The position numbers and the translations under genes were made by a program. The notes below the pieces were generated by a model, which did not search any database, was not told the origin of the DNA, and saw nothing but the letters and a program-made list of their open reading frames with translations. A stretch of 64,000 nt of DNA from Fidelibacterota bacterium (GTDB taxonomy: Bacteria; Fidelibacterota; Marinisomatia; Marinisomatales; TCS55), in contig SCKN01000005.1 in NCBI GenBank assembly GCA_004124385.1, positions 98,752 through 162,751 on the forward strand, written 5' to 3'. Below are positions 17,929 through 27,116 of the stretch, one piece after another. Positions within the stretch are counted from its first letter, which is position 1. Each line of letters begins with the position of its first letter.

Positions 17929-19341
17929 TTAAGCCCTTTGTATTGAAAGGTAGTTTGTGGTTCCTGGAGTTCCAACCGGCACACCGCCTGTAATAATATA
18001 TTTTTTTCCTGATTTAATGATATTTCGTGCAATCAGCTCTTTTTCGATAATAGCTGTAATATCTTCTGTGTTTTTGTATTCAATTGTCTTAAAAGGAGAA
18101 ATTCCCCAAACAATCGCTAATCTGCGACATGTTTTTCTGATAGGCGTCAGCGCTATTACGCGTCCATTAGGTCGGTATCGTGAAATCATTCTTGCTGTGC
18201 TGCCGCTATGAGTCATCGTTACGATACACTCAACAGCTACATCTTGAGCAACTTGACACGTGGCATGGCTTATAGCGTCTGCTGTTTTTTTATTTTGCCC
18301 TATGGGTTGACGTACTAAATCAAAATTGATCGTTTTTTCAGTTTCTAAAATTACCTTTTTTAGAACTTTAATCACTTCAACCGGGTGCATTCCTATAGCG
18401 GTTTCACCTGTAACCATTAAGGCATCGGAGCCATCAAATATTGAATTGGCAATATCGCTCACCTCTGCCCGCGTTGGCACTGGTTCAGAAACCATAGATT
18501 CTAGCATTTGTGTAGCAATTATGACCGGCTTGCCCATTGTGTTGGCTTGTTTAATAATCATTTTTTGTGCAAGTGGTACTTGTTCCTGCGGGGTTTCTAC
18601 TCCCAAGTCTCCCCTCGCAACCATAACAGCATCAAATTTGTGGATTATTGCATTGAGATCTTGTAATGCTTCCCACTTTTCAATTTTTGCTATAATAGGT
18701 ATTGTGACTTTTAAATTTTTTAATTCTTTATCTATTTCAGCTTTGTCATTTGCAGAGCGCACAAACGAGAGGGCAATCCAATCAACTTTTTCAGCTGTTG
18801 CTAATTTTAAGTCTTTACGGTCTTGAATGGTAAGAGTGGGGAGTTGAAGCGTTACTCCGGGGAAGTTTACTCCTTTTCCTTTTTCGATTATTCCACCAAT
18901 TGTTGCAATACATTGTAATAGTGTAGGGGAAAGTTTTTTTTCAACCTTTAACTGAATTCGTCCATCATTAATTTTTATACTTGCACCTTTTTTAACTTTT
19001 GAAAACTTGATTCCCCTAGAAACAATAATCGTTTTGTCATTTATCGCATTTTCACTGCTAATCAAGACCTTTTCTCTGTTTTTAATTTCAAATTCGTTGA
19101 ATGTTTTTCGTACACGAATTTTAGGGCCAGCCAAATCAGCAATAATACAGGGCCTTTCTCCATTGGGCATTTCTAACTGTTTGAGCTGCCGTATAATTTC
19201 TTTCTTATCCTTTTGACTTCCATGAGACATATTTACCCGAAAGGCGTTTACGCCCGCATTAACCATTTTTTTTAAAGTGGACATTTTTATACAAGCGGGG
19301 CCTACGGTTGCAATAATTTTTGTTCTATTTTGAATCATCAA
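17929..19341 (-). CDS. pyk: Pyruvate kinase
   Basis: A 470-residue glycolytic enzyme converting PEP and ADP to pyruvate and ATP. Visible motifs are TVGPACIKMSTLKKMVNAG with RVNMSHGS near the start, the substrate/Mg site KIEKWEAL, MVARGDLGVE and IIATQMLESM, and a C-terminal allosteric domain ending SIQRA. It has no extra C-terminal PEP-utiliser domain. The first two codons are both Met, so the start could be 19341 or 19338. It is upstream of and tightly linked to ppdK, which catalyses a related reaction in a reversible way. Confidence 0.95.
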   Translation of the reverse strand: MMIQNRTKIIATVGPACIKMSTLKKMVNAGVNAFRVNMSHGSQKDKKEIIRQLKQLEMPNGERPCIIADLAGPKIRVRKTFNEFEIKNREKVLISSENAINDKTIIVSRGIKFSKVKKGASIKINDGRIQLKVEKKLSPTLLQCIATIGGIIEKGKGVNFPGVTLQLPTLTIQDRKDLKLATAEKVDWIALSFVRSANDKAEIDKELKNLKVTIPIIAKIEKWEALQDLNAIIHKFDAVMVARGDLGVETPQEQVPLAQKMIIKQANTMGKPVIIATQMLESMVSEPVPTRAEVSDIANSIFDGSDALMVTGETAIGMHPVEVIKVLKKVILETEKTINFDLVRQPIGQNKKTADAISHATCQVAQDVAVECIVTMTHSGSTARMISRYRPNGRVIALTPIRKTCRRLAIVWGISPFKTIEYKNTEDITAIIEKELIARNIIKSGKKYIITGGVPVGTPGTTNYLSIQRA

Positions 19342-19363
19342 AATTTATATTTTATTCGAAGGT

Positions 19364-19747
19364 TTAATTAACCGAAAACGGAATGGCTAGTTTGAAGGGT
19401 TTTATTCGAGCTTCAAACGCATCTCCATCAACAGGGGCCATGTGAAAAACACCGTGCATAACTCCAAACTCTGTAGGCAAAGGACAGAAGCTGGTATATT
19501 CAAACGCTTCACCCGCCTTTAGGCTTGGTTGTTTTCCTACAACTCCCGGACCTCGAACTTCTTCAACGTTACCGTTCGAATCAGTAATGTGCCAGTAACG
19601 GCTCATAAGTTGAATTGTATTATCAGATTCGTTTGTTATAGTTATGTGGTATGCGAAAATATATATTGGCTTAGTGGGATCAGATCGCTGGGGAACATAT
19701 TCTGATTCTACCTGAATTCTAATTCCTTTGGTGAGTGTATTTGACAC
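19364..19747 (-). CDS. apaG: ApaG family protein
   Basis: A 127-residue protein that is one ApaG (DUF525) Ig-like domain: IRIQVESEYVPQRSDP at the start, FAYHITITNESDNTIQLMSRYWHITD, VRGPGVVGKQP and FEYTSFCPLPTEFGVMHG. The family is linked to divalent cation (Co/Mg) homeostasis by old genetic data, but the molecular activity is not known. It sits 22 bp upstream of pyk on the same strand and is divergent from the M28 peptidase gene across 67 bp. Confidence 0.9.
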   Translation of the reverse strand: MSNTLTKGIRIQVESEYVPQRSDPTKPIYIFAYHITITNESDNTIQLMSRYWHITDSNGNVEEVRGPGVVGKQPSLKAGEAFEYTSFCPLPTEFGVMHGVFHMAPVDGDAFEARIKPFKLAIPFSVN

Positions 19748-19814
19748 GGTAACTTCCTAAATTTAAAAGATCTACAGACTACTAATTTACCTAAGTAAAC
19801 TAACGGAATTAAAC

Positions 19815-21590
19815 ATGATTAAGTTTTTAACATTTATTTTATTCTTCACAGTCCTATTTGCAAACAGTGAAAAAACTGTTGATGATAAAAAGAATATTAC
19901 CGCCGATGAAATTCGGGATCACATTAAATTTTTATCCTCAGATAAATTAAAAGGGCGCCGTCCGGGAACCCGGGGATCTAAACAAGCGATTCGCTATATT
20001 GAAAAAGAATGGAAATCTTCTGGGGTGTTACCGGCAGGGGAAAGGGGCTTTAAACAATCTTTCATATTTACCAGCGGTGTATCCATTTCGGGTTATAACC
20101 GTTTAAAGATAGATGAATTACGTAAAACGTTTCGGGTAAAACAGGATTTTATGCCCCTCGGTTTTTCAGCAGTTGGATTGGTAAAAGCAGATGTTGTTTT
20201 TGCCGGTTATGGCTTTAGCACAGAAGACAGTATTTCTTGGAATGATTATTCCAATATTGATGCTAATGGGAAATGGGTGTTAATTTTTCGAGGAAGCCCT
20301 GATGGAAGCAGCCCCCATTCTACATTTTCTGATTATGCGCCACTTCGTAAAAAATATATGGCAGCTAGAGATAATAGTGCGGCCGGCGTCCTGTTTGTAA
20401 ACCCGTTCAATGATGATGAATTAGAAAAATTTGTTGCGTTACGCTTTGGACCATCCACGACAAGGGGATCTATACCGGCAATTCATATCTCACAAGAAGT
20501 TGCCCAACAACTGCTTCCACAGAACACATCGTTGAAAAACTTGCAGAATGCGTTAGACACTAATCGAGCCAGTGTTTCCTTCGACTTAAATATCAGTGTT
20601 AGCGCCACTATTAGTTTAAAAATAATAAAATCAAGAGGGACAAACGTCTTAGGTGTTGTCCGCGGGGACGGTTCTACTGATGAAATTATTATCATTGGGG
20701 CGCATATGGACCATTTAGGGTTAGGGGGTGAGGGAAGCGGTTCTCTACGACCAGATGAAGAAGCAATACATAATGGGGCCGACGATAACGCTTCAGGAAT
20801 TGCTGGGTTACTAGAAATGGCTGAAAAAATAGCTATTAATTCAGAACAGTTAAAAAGAGATGTTTTATTTATCGCTTTTGATGCAGAAGAAAAAGGGCTT
20901 TTAGGGTCCAAGTATTTTGTAGACAACCCAAATATCAATTTAGAAAATGTTTCAGCAATGATTAACATGGATATGGTGGGTCGATTGAAAGATTCATCGT
21001 TAACGGTCGGCGGCACCGGAACGTCCCCCATGTTTGAACCCCTCTTGGATTCATTACAAAATATACATAATCTAAATATTTCTTATAGCAAAGAAGGTTT
21101 TGGCCCAAGTGACCACAGCAGTTTTTATATAAAAGATATTCCTGTTTTATTCTTTTTTACTGGAACCCATGAAGACTATCATAAGCCCAGTGATGATTGG
21201 GAAAAAATTAATGCCACGGGAGAAAAAATAATTCTTGATCTTATCTATGACGTTACAAAACATCTTGGGTTTTTAGATAAAAAACCTGTCTTTACTATTG
21301 CGGGGCCTAAAGAAAGATCCCAAAACCAACGAGGGTTTAAGGTAACTTTTGGAATTGTTCCATCTTATTCAAGCGGCGGTCCCGGGCTAACGATTGATGG
21401 TGTTCGCCCAGAGGGTCCGGCTGAAATCGCCGGTATTCAGTCTGGGGATATTATAATAGAAATAGGAGGAAAAGATGTTCAGGATATTTATGACTACATG
21501 CACCGGCTGGGTGATCTCAAAAAAGGACAGCGTGTTGCTGTTACAATCAAACGGGGAGAGGATACTCTAGAATTGGTCGTTAATCTCTGA
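19815..21590 (+). CDS. Exported M28 family aminopeptidase with PA and PDZ domains
   Basis: 591 residues: a signal peptide (to about 18), a protease-associated insert (about 120-260) and an M28 zinc peptidase domain with ligands His298 (GAHMDHLG), Asp323 (HNGADDNASG), Glu358/359 (FDAEEKGLLGS), Asp386 (NMDMVGR) and a late His in EDYHKPSDDW, then a C-terminal PDZ domain (about 500-591). It is a periplasmic or secreted aminopeptidase for peptide scavenging. Its last 24 bases overlap the 3' end of the convergent transglycosylase gene. It stands as the only plus-strand gene between 9 and 35.8 kb. Confidence 0.9.
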   Translation: MIKFLTFILFFTVLFANSEKTVDDKKNITADEIRDHIKFLSSDKLKGRRPGTRGSKQAIRYIEKEWKSSGVLPAGERGFKQSFIFTSGVSISGYNRLKIDELRKTFRVKQDFMPLGFSAVGLVKADVVFAGYGFSTEDSISWNDYSNIDANGKWVLIFRGSPDGSSPHSTFSDYAPLRKKYMAARDNSAAGVLFVNPFNDDELEKFVALRFGPSTTRGSIPAIHISQEVAQQLLPQNTSLKNLQNALDTNRASVSFDLNISVSATISLKIIKSRGTNVLGVVRGDGSTDEIIIIGAHMDHLGLGGEGSGSLRPDEEAIHNGADDNASGIAGLLEMAEKIAINSEQLKRDVLFIAFDAEEKGLLGSKYFVDNPNINLENVSAMINMDMVGRLKDSSLTVGGTGTSPMFEPLLDSLQNIHNLNISYSKEGFGPSDHSSFYIKDIPVLFFFTGTHEDYHKPSDDWEKINATGEKIILDLIYDVTKHLGFLDKKPVFTIAGPKERSQNQRGFKVTFGIVPSYSSGGPGLTIDGVRPEGPAEIAGIQSGDIIIEIGGKDVQDIYDYMHRLGDLKKGQRVAVTIKRGEDTLELVVNL

Positions 21591-22397
21591 TTCAACCTTT
21601 TTTTGTAATTCATCGCGCAAAGCCAATACGGCTTTAACATAATTATCAGAATGATTATAGGCATACACTGCCTTGTATACTTTTTCACTGTTTGAATAAT
21701 CGTTTGCTGGATAACCATTCTTTACCAAATAATTTGCGATGCTTGCCATAACATCCAGCCATTCATATGCTCGGCGTATTCCATCTTTGTCAAAATCAAC
21801 TGCATAATTATTAAAACTAGATGGAATAAACTGCCCGTAGCCAAATGCCCCCGCATAAGACCCGTACACGCTATGGGGGGGAATGCTATCTTTATAACAA
21901 TATGCAAGGAATTCCACCATTTCTTTTTTTGCCCATCTCGCTCTTTTTGGCATGACTGCAATTTGAGTATACAATGAATTAAACACCGTAAACTGTTTGT
22001 GGTGACTGCCGTAGTTACTTTCTACACCTAAAATGCTCAATATTAAAAATGGCTCTACTCCGTAACTGTCTGCTACTTTATTAAGATCGTTTTTTTGGTT
22101 GTTATAAAATTGGACACCTTTTTCAATACGCGACTTTTTTACAAATATTTTTTTGTATTCTTCCCATGTTTTCTTTTCGTATGGTCGGGAAAATCGTTCT
22201 GGAATTACAGAATAAATTTTGATCTTTTCACTCTCAAAAGAACTAATTATAAAAGCATTGGGAATACCTTTTTCTACCGCAAGCTGTGCTATTTCTTCAC
22301 GCACTGAATTCTTTTTTTCTGATGAGGGTGCTTCTCCGGCGAATAAAAAAGGGATTAACAGATATATAAACATATTTCGTATCGTTAATCTGCCCAT
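21567..22397 (-). CDS. MltB-like lytic murein transglycosylase
   Basis: A 276-residue protein of the SLT_2/MltB family. An N-terminal signal peptide (MGRLTIRNMFIYLLIPFLFA) is followed by the catalytic lysozyme-like fold with Glu126 in LSILGVESNYGSHH, then SYAGAFGYGQFIPSSF and DFDKDG. It cleaves peptidoglycan glycan strands with formation of 1,6-anhydro-MurNAc. There is no lipobox, so it is likely periplasmic rather than outer-membrane anchored. The ATG at 22397 overlaps the stop of the upstream propeller gene; an internal ATG at 22373 is possible but loses the positively charged n-region. Confidence 0.87.
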   Translation of the reverse strand: MGRLTIRNMFIYLLIPFLFAGEAPSSEKKNSVREEIAQLAVEKGIPNAFIISSFESEKIKIYSVIPERFSRPYEKKTWEEYKKIFVKKSRIEKGVQFYNNQKNDLNKVADSYGVEPFLILSILGVESNYGSHHKQFTVFNSLYTQIAVMPKRARWAKKEMVEFLAYCYKDSIPPHSVYGSYAGAFGYGQFIPSSFNNYAVDFDKDGIRRAYEWLDVMASIANYLVKNGYPANDYSNSEKVYKAVYAYNHSDNYVKAVLALRDELQKKVESEINDQF

Positions 22398-23437
22398 TCA
22401 CATATAAATATGTTTGTATCCCCGCGCTTGGCTTGATTGCGGTTTGAAGCAAAAACAATAAATTTACCATCTAGGCTAAACATTGGGAAGCCGTCAAATC
22501 CATCAAAATATGTAATGCGTTCAAGGTTTTCTCCATTAATATCAACCGCATATAGGTCAAAGTTCCTTTTCTTTGGGTCGTTCATATTAGAAGAAAAAAT
22601 AATTCGTTTATCATCCGGGAAAAAGAAAGGCCCAAAATTTGCTGCATCATTATGGGTAATTTGTTTTTTGTTTTTTCCTTCAGCATCCATAATTCTGATT
22701 TGTAAAGCCATGGGTCGGATAGCATTTGTTTTTAACAAATCTTTATAGTCTGCTATTTCCTCCTCCGTTTTTGGATAATAAGCTCTCCATACAATTTTTG
22801 ATCCGTCATGACTGAAAAAAGGACCGCCGTCATAGCCAAGCTCTTCTGTTAGTTGGGTTTTATTTGAGCCGTCTGGATTCATTGTCCACACCTCTAAATC
22901 GCCGCTGGATATTGATGTATAAACAATTTTTGAACCGTCAAAAGCGTATGTTGCTTCTGCGTCGTAACCATAAGAGCTTGTAAGTCGTTCCATTTTTGTT
23001 CCATTGGAATTAGCTCGAAACACATCATAGTCAGGATACAGTTTCCAAATATAACCTAAGCTATAATCTGGTTTTGGTGGACAATCTTTGCCGCCTAAAT
23101 ATGTTGAAGCATAAATAATTTTTGAGTCGTTTGGATATTCAAAATAACTACACGTTGTTACACCGCCTCCGGTGGAAACCTGCTTTGTGGCGCCGCTCAC
23201 TAAATCCATAATAAATATTTGGTCACATTGTTCCATGCTGTCGTGGGCTTGATAAATAAGCTTTGTTCCATCTGGGCTGAAATATGCTTCTGCGTTTTCA
23301 CCTGAAAACGTTAGTTGGCGCATATTATCAAAATGTAGTTCTCCATCAACTAAAAGATTTTCACCACTTATTAATAAGCTTGTGGCTAATATCCCTGTTA
23401 TAAAATTATATATTGTTTTCTTCAGCATATAATTCAA
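22385..23437 (-). CDS. Exported TolB-like beta-propeller protein
   Basis: A 350-residue protein with a signal peptide and at least six TolB/WD40-like (PD40) blades, seen as repeated FSPDGTKLIYQAH, FAFDGSKIVYTS, FSHDGSKIVWRA, FFPDDKRIIFSSN and FSLDGKFIVFASN motifs. It is a periplasmic or surface binding scaffold; no catalytic motif is visible. The start is probably the TTG at 23437 because an AAAGGAG SD lies 9 bases upstream; the first ATG (23428) is 18 bases away. The start overlaps the plsC end by 32 bp. Confidence 0.8.
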   Translation of the reverse strand: MNYMLKKTIYNFITGILATSLLISGENLLVDGELHFDNMRQLTFSGENAEAYFSPDGTKLIYQAHDSMEQCDQIFIMDLVSGATKQVSTGGGVTTCSYFEYPNDSKIIYASTYLGGKDCPPKPDYSLGYIWKLYPDYDVFRANSNGTKMERLTSSYGYDAEATYAFDGSKIVYTSISSGDLEVWTMNPDGSNKTQLTEELGYDGGPFFSHDGSKIVWRAYYPKTEEEIADYKDLLKTNAIRPMALQIRIMDAEGKNKKQITHNDAANFGPFFFPDDKRIIFSSNMNDPKKRNFDLYAVDINGENLERITYFDGFDGFPMFSLDGKFIVFASNRNQAKRGDTNIFICEWAD

Positions 23438-24119
23438 TTCGTTTATCTCCTTTAACTATACCGTGAGTTTCTTTCGGCAATAGCGCTGCAATTCTGCAAA
23501 TTATATTTTCACCAATTGTTTTTATTTGAATTTCTCTATCTAATGCTTCTTTAACACCGCCTTTGGGTAAAAAAGGTTTTCCTATTTGAATAATTACATT
23601 TGGTCGAACACCTTTAAACCAATTTGGCCACACGTTCATAAGCCCGTGAATACTAACAGGTAAAATAGGAGTGTTGTTTAGAATCGACAAATATACTATT
23701 CCTCTTTTTGCTTCCCTTAGCGTTCTTTCGGTTGATGTTCCTTCAGGAAATATACCCAAAATGTTATTTGTTTTTAAAACACGCTTTGCGGATTTAATTG
23801 TTGATGGTGCAAGACGTGTTCTGTTTGTAGGAATAAAACCGTAAAGCCAGGCAGCCCATTTAAAATACCATTTGATAGCATGGTCGCTTGCAGCTAGAAA
23901 CGTAATTGGTCTCTGTAGGGCATAGACAACGAAAGGCGGATCTATATAGCTGAAATGATTTGCTGCCACAACATATGGTCCTGATTCTGGAATATTATTT
24001 CGTCCTTTCACTTTTACTTTAGTTAATACACACACCATAAAAAGCGCAAAATACCCCAACAAATAACGCATCCATTTTGGTCTGGGTGAATAGTTGTCTA
24101 GTTCTGTACGGGCGCTCAT
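23406..24119 (-). CDS. plsC: 1-acyl-sn-glycerol-3-phosphate acyltransferase
   Basis: A 237-residue membrane-associated acyltransferase with the family motifs NHFSYIDPPFV (H-X4-D, about residues 76-86) and FPEGTSTERTLREAKRGI (motif III), plus an N-terminal hydrophobic helix. It adds the second acyl chain to lysophosphatidate in phospholipid synthesis. It is the first gene of a leftward run with the propeller and transglycosylase genes. A related lyso-lipid acyltransferase role cannot be excluded. Confidence 0.85.
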   Translation of the reverse strand: MSARTELDNYSPRPKWMRYLLGYFALFMVCVLTKVKVKGRNNIPESGPYVVAANHFSYIDPPFVVYALQRPITFLAASDHAIKWYFKWAAWLYGFIPTNRTRLAPSTIKSAKRVLKTNNILGIFPEGTSTERTLREAKRGIVYLSILNNTPILPVSIHGLMNVWPNWFKGVRPNVIIQIGKPFLPKGGVKEALDREIQIKTIGENIICRIAALLPKETHGIVKGDKRIELYAEENNI

Positions 24120-24164
24120 AGTTGTTTAAATCGCATTTTGATAGGGCCAAAAAATAAACCAGTC

Positions 24165-24184
24165 GGGGGTCAAAAAAGACCCCC
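24165..24184. terminator. Hairpin between ssb and plsC
   Basis: GGGGGTC/GACCCCC arms (24165-24171 and 24178-24184) enclose an AAAAAA loop. The plus-strand side has TTTTAT after it; on the minus strand, where the flanking genes lie, the U-rich run comes about 10 bases later. It could weaken read-through from ssb into plsC. Confidence 0.5.
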
Positions 24185-24222
24185 TTTTATAACTGTTTTA
24201 ATCTATGGTTTAATTCATAGAA

Positions 24223-24618
24223 TCAAAAAGGGAGATCATCGTCTCCACTTGCGTCAGTGGGCGCTGCGCTCTGGTTTTCATTTTTACGACCCAGCATAGT
24301 GAACCGATCACCTAATACTTCTGTCGTATAGCGTTTCATTCCGTCTTTATCTTCCCATGAGCGAGTACGAATACGTCCTTCAATGTACACCAATTGTCCT
24401 TTTTTCATGTACTCATTCGCTGTTTCAGCTGCTTTTCCAAAAAGAACAATGCGGTGCCATTCTGTTTTATCTTCATACTCACCTTCGCTGTTTTTCCATG
24501 ATTCATTTGTTGCCATGTTGAAGGTTGTTACCGCTACGCCCGATGGCGTAAAGCGGCTTTCTGGATCGGCGCCCAGATGTCCAACCAATACTACTTTATT
24601 TACGCTTCCTTTTTGCAT
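24223..24618 (-). CDS. ssb: Single-stranded DNA-binding protein
   Basis: A 131-residue SSB with an N-terminal OB fold (NKVVLVGHLGADPESRFTPSG, then TEWHRIVLFGKAAE and GQLVYIEGRIRTRSW) and the acidic C-terminal tip DDDLPF that docks repair and replication partners. It coats single-stranded DNA in replication and repair. A strong SD (AAAAGGAG) precedes the ATG. It is separated from plsC by a hairpin and from the next gene by a terminator, so it is probably its own unit. Confidence 0.95.
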   Translation of the reverse strand: MQKGSVNKVVLVGHLGADPESRFTPSGVAVTTFNMATNESWKNSEGEYEDKTEWHRIVLFGKAAETANEYMKKGQLVYIEGRIRTRSWEDKDGMKRYTTEVLGDRFTMLGRKNENQSAAPTDASGDDDLPF

Positions 24619-24698
24619 AATTATACTCCTTTTCTTATCTATTATACTTCAAAGCGATACTCTTAACCTGCGATTTTTGCCTCGCACATTATTATTTA

Positions 24699-24722
24699 CT
24701 ACTGGATTTGAATATATGTCAA
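24699..24722 (-). promoter_or_regulatory. Probable sigma-70 promoter of ssb (-35 element anchored)
   Basis: A consensus -35 TTGACA reads leftward from 24722 to 24717. About 18 bases on lies an AT-rich TAAATAATAA stretch that can serve as -10. That would give a leader of roughly 70 bases. The -10 choice is uncertain. Confidence 0.45.
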
Positions 24723-24755
24723 GCGTTTTTTGTAGATTAGAAATATATTAAAAAA

Positions 24756-24777
24756 ATAGGGGCCCTGAGGCCCCTAT
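24756..24777 (-). terminator. Rho-independent terminator
   Basis: ATAGGGGCC/GGCCCCTAT arms (24756-24764, 24769-24777) with a 4-nt loop, followed on the minus strand by a run of seven or so U residues. It ends the transcript of the 728-residue sorting-domain protein, whose stop is 24 bp away. Confidence 0.85.
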
Positions 24778-24800
24778 AAATTTGCATTATTTTTTCAAAC

Positions 24801-26987
24801 TTATTTAAGCAGTACCAGTTTTTCCATGGCTATATAGCTTCCCGCATGCAGTTTATACAAATACATACCAGAAGGCAATTCCTCTCCATTGTCGTTTTTT
24901 CCATCCCATTGTGTAATATGATAACCGGGTTCTACTGCGCCATGAAACAGCGTGCGCACACGCTGGCCCAATAAATTATAAATCTCCATACGAGCAAAAC
25001 TCAACTCCGGAATATCAAAACGAATGCTTGTTACGGGGTTAAACGGGTTGGGATAGTTTTGGTGAAGCGCAAAAACGCCAGGAACACCTTCGGAAATATC
25101 AACTCCAGATTCACCGACGGACATACCGATACTCACGCTTACCTCATATGCTGTACTTCCGTCCGGTCTTGAGGCGGTTAGCACAGCTGTTTCATTAGCA
25201 CTAAAACCATCCATGATACCATAGACCCCCACAGTGATGTCTATTGTATCTCCAGCTCCAACAGTGCCTTCATAAGGAGAAAGAGTTAACCAGGAATAAT
25301 CATCGCCGTGTTTAATTGCAATATTGTCTACACCAATTCCATAGCCCCAGTTTCCGCCGCAATCTGTATAATGAACAGCAACTTGAATAATCTGGTTTCC
25401 GGTGGTATATGGTGTAATATTATACAACAGCTTATCCCACCCCACGACTTCATAGTCTGGACCATTAAACCAATTGCTAAAACTACTGTCGAGCATGGTC
25501 CAGGTATTACCGCCATCTGTAGAAATAAGCAGCTCCGCAAAATCTGCATAACTGCCATTATTACCACAAGGTCCTCCCCATTGGGGATAAAACATATCCA
25601 GCATAAGATATATTTTTTCATTTCCATTAATTATGACAATATTTGAAGTTAAATAGCTGTCTACAGAATCTGTATCTTCGCCGGCAAAATCATCATTATA
25701 ATATGCAAACAAACCATCGCTTTCCGGATATGGCAAATATGAAGAAGAGGCGCCTGTAGAATCTCCAATAAGCCAAAGGCCTTCAGCGTCGTAGACCTCA
25801 TCCCAAAGTCCCATATTAAAATCAGCCTCCATAAAAACAACGGCCACTTCCAGATTTGAGATTTCCATGCTGAAAATTGAAAAATCAAGAGCGATTGTAT
25901 CGTGGTTTGCAACGGCAATAGTTGTTTCGATATATTCATCCACGCCAACTGTTATTGTTATTTCGTCTGGATCAACAATAAACGGATCTAGGGGGGTAGC
26001 GCAGGATGAATAAGATGTGTCCGATTCTCCTTCTGCATATTGAGCGGTAATATTAAAACAATACTCAGTAAAATTTATTAATCCATCAACAATATATGTT
26101 GTCTCTTCTGTGCTTCCAACCAAATTTCCGTTTGCATAAATATTATATGTTTGAAAGGTTCCACAAGGGCTTGTGCGGTCTGAACTATTTTGTGTGAAGC
26201 TGGACATGCTTGTAATAATTCGAGTGGTGTATTCCAATCCGTTTTCTTTTTTACCGATTGGAGTAATATTGCCAATAGACCCGTTAGTCAAAAACCTCGC
26301 TGTTCTGGCTCCTGTTCCACCCCAAACGCGAATATTATCAACATACCATGCCTCTCCATAACCTGTTGCATCAAAATACCGAAAAGCTATTTGAAAAGAC
26401 TGACCGGCATAAGACGAAAGATCGATGGTTGTTCCAATAATTGTATTGCCAATATCCCAGGGCAAGGAAGAATAGACAACGTCCCACGTTGCTCCGCTGT
26501 CTGTAGAGATTTCAACCATATTTGAATCCCACGCATCTTCACTATAGGCATATCCTTCTACAAACTCCAAGATAGCTGTGGTATAATTTGTTAAATCCAA
26601 ACTACCTGTAATTAAACGACTGTCTACAGGGGTTGCTTCAGAAGAATAAACAGCGATTGCACTATAATTGTCACTTCCGCCATCATTACAAGGAATCATG
26701 CCCGTACCACACGATGACGTATCCCCGGACGAATTGCGAAACCAGCCGCCCGTTCCATTGTCAACAGCGTGAGAAACAGTAAAAATATTTATTGCATCAT
26801 CACAATCGGAAAAACATTCTGATAATAAAATGTCTCCATAAAATACTGTGTCTGGGGCGGACCAAAATAGCGATACTTCCCTGTCTCCTGGGCTTGCATT
26901 AAGAAAAGACGGGGGGCACAATGTTTGTCCAAACGTTATTGTTAAGGATATTAAAAAGAAAATTAAATATGTGGTTAATTTATTCAT
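24801..26987 (-). CDS. Large exported protein with jelly-roll domains and C-terminal sorting domain
   Basis: 728 residues: signal peptide (to about 20), an opening fibronectin type III strand (PPSFLNASPGDREVSLFWSA), a choice-of-anchor/MAM-like jelly roll (about 60-220; SSGDTSSCG, SYAGQSFQIAFRYFD, AWYVDNIRVWG), a second fibronectin-like stretch, a second jelly roll (about 470-580; GIGVDNIAIKHG) and a sorting domain (VFALHQNYPNPFNPVTSIRF, LLGQRVRTLF, ending MEKLVLLK). It is likely delivered to the cell surface or outside by a type IX-like system. No catalytic site is evident; adhesion or substrate binding is the best guess. A clear SD (AAAGGAG) and its own promoter precede it. Confidence 0.8.
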   Translation of the reverse strand: MNKLTTYLIFFLISLTITFGQTLCPPSFLNASPGDREVSLFWSAPDTVFYGDILLSECFSDCDDAINIFTVSHAVDNGTGGWFRNSSGDTSSCGTGMIPCNDGGSDNYSAIAVYSSEATPVDSRLITGSLDLTNYTTAILEFVEGYAYSEDAWDSNMVEISTDSGATWDVVYSSLPWDIGNTIIGTTIDLSSYAGQSFQIAFRYFDATGYGEAWYVDNIRVWGGTGARTARFLTNGSIGNITPIGKKENGLEYTTRIITSMSSFTQNSSDRTSPCGTFQTYNIYANGNLVGSTEETTYIVDGLINFTEYCFNITAQYAEGESDTSYSSCATPLDPFIVDPDEITITVGVDEYIETTIAVANHDTIALDFSIFSMEISNLEVAVVFMEADFNMGLWDEVYDAEGLWLIGDSTGASSSYLPYPESDGLFAYYNDDFAGEDTDSVDSYLTSNIVIINGNEKIYLMLDMFYPQWGGPCGNNGSYADFAELLISTDGGNTWTMLDSSFSNWFNGPDYEVVGWDKLLYNITPYTTGNQIIQVAVHYTDCGGNWGYGIGVDNIAIKHGDDYSWLTLSPYEGTVGAGDTIDITVGVYGIMDGFSANETAVLTASRPDGSTAYEVSVSIGMSVGESGVDISEGVPGVFALHQNYPNPFNPVTSIRFDIPELSFARMEIYNLLGQRVRTLFHGAVEPGYHITQWDGKNDNGEELPSGMYLYKLHAGSYIAMEKLVLLK

Positions 26988-27016
26988 GTCGAACGCTCCT
27001 TTATTTCAATTTATCA

Positions 27017-27046
27017 ATATTAATACTTGAATATGAATTAGGTCAA
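27017..27046 (-). promoter_or_regulatory. Probable sigma-70 promoter of the 728-residue protein gene
   Basis: Reading leftward, -35 TTGACC (27046-27041), an 18-base spacer and -10 TAATAT (27022-27017). The leader to the ATG at 26987 would be about 22 bases and includes the SD. Confidence 0.55.
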
Positions 27047-27055
27047 GAATAAAAT

Positions 27056-27093
27056 AAAAAGCCCCATTCAACAAAAGAAGAACAGGGCTTTTT
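27056..27093 (-). terminator. Rho-independent terminator after the giant gene
   Basis: AAAAAGCCC/GGGCTTTTT arms (27056-27064 and 27085-27093) with a 20-base loop. Both sides are A/T-flanked, so it can act on either strand; on the minus strand it separates the 2159-residue gene from its neighbour, just ahead of the neighbour's promoter. Confidence 0.75.
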
Positions 27094-27116
27094 ATTTATT
27101 AAGGTTAAAACGTATT

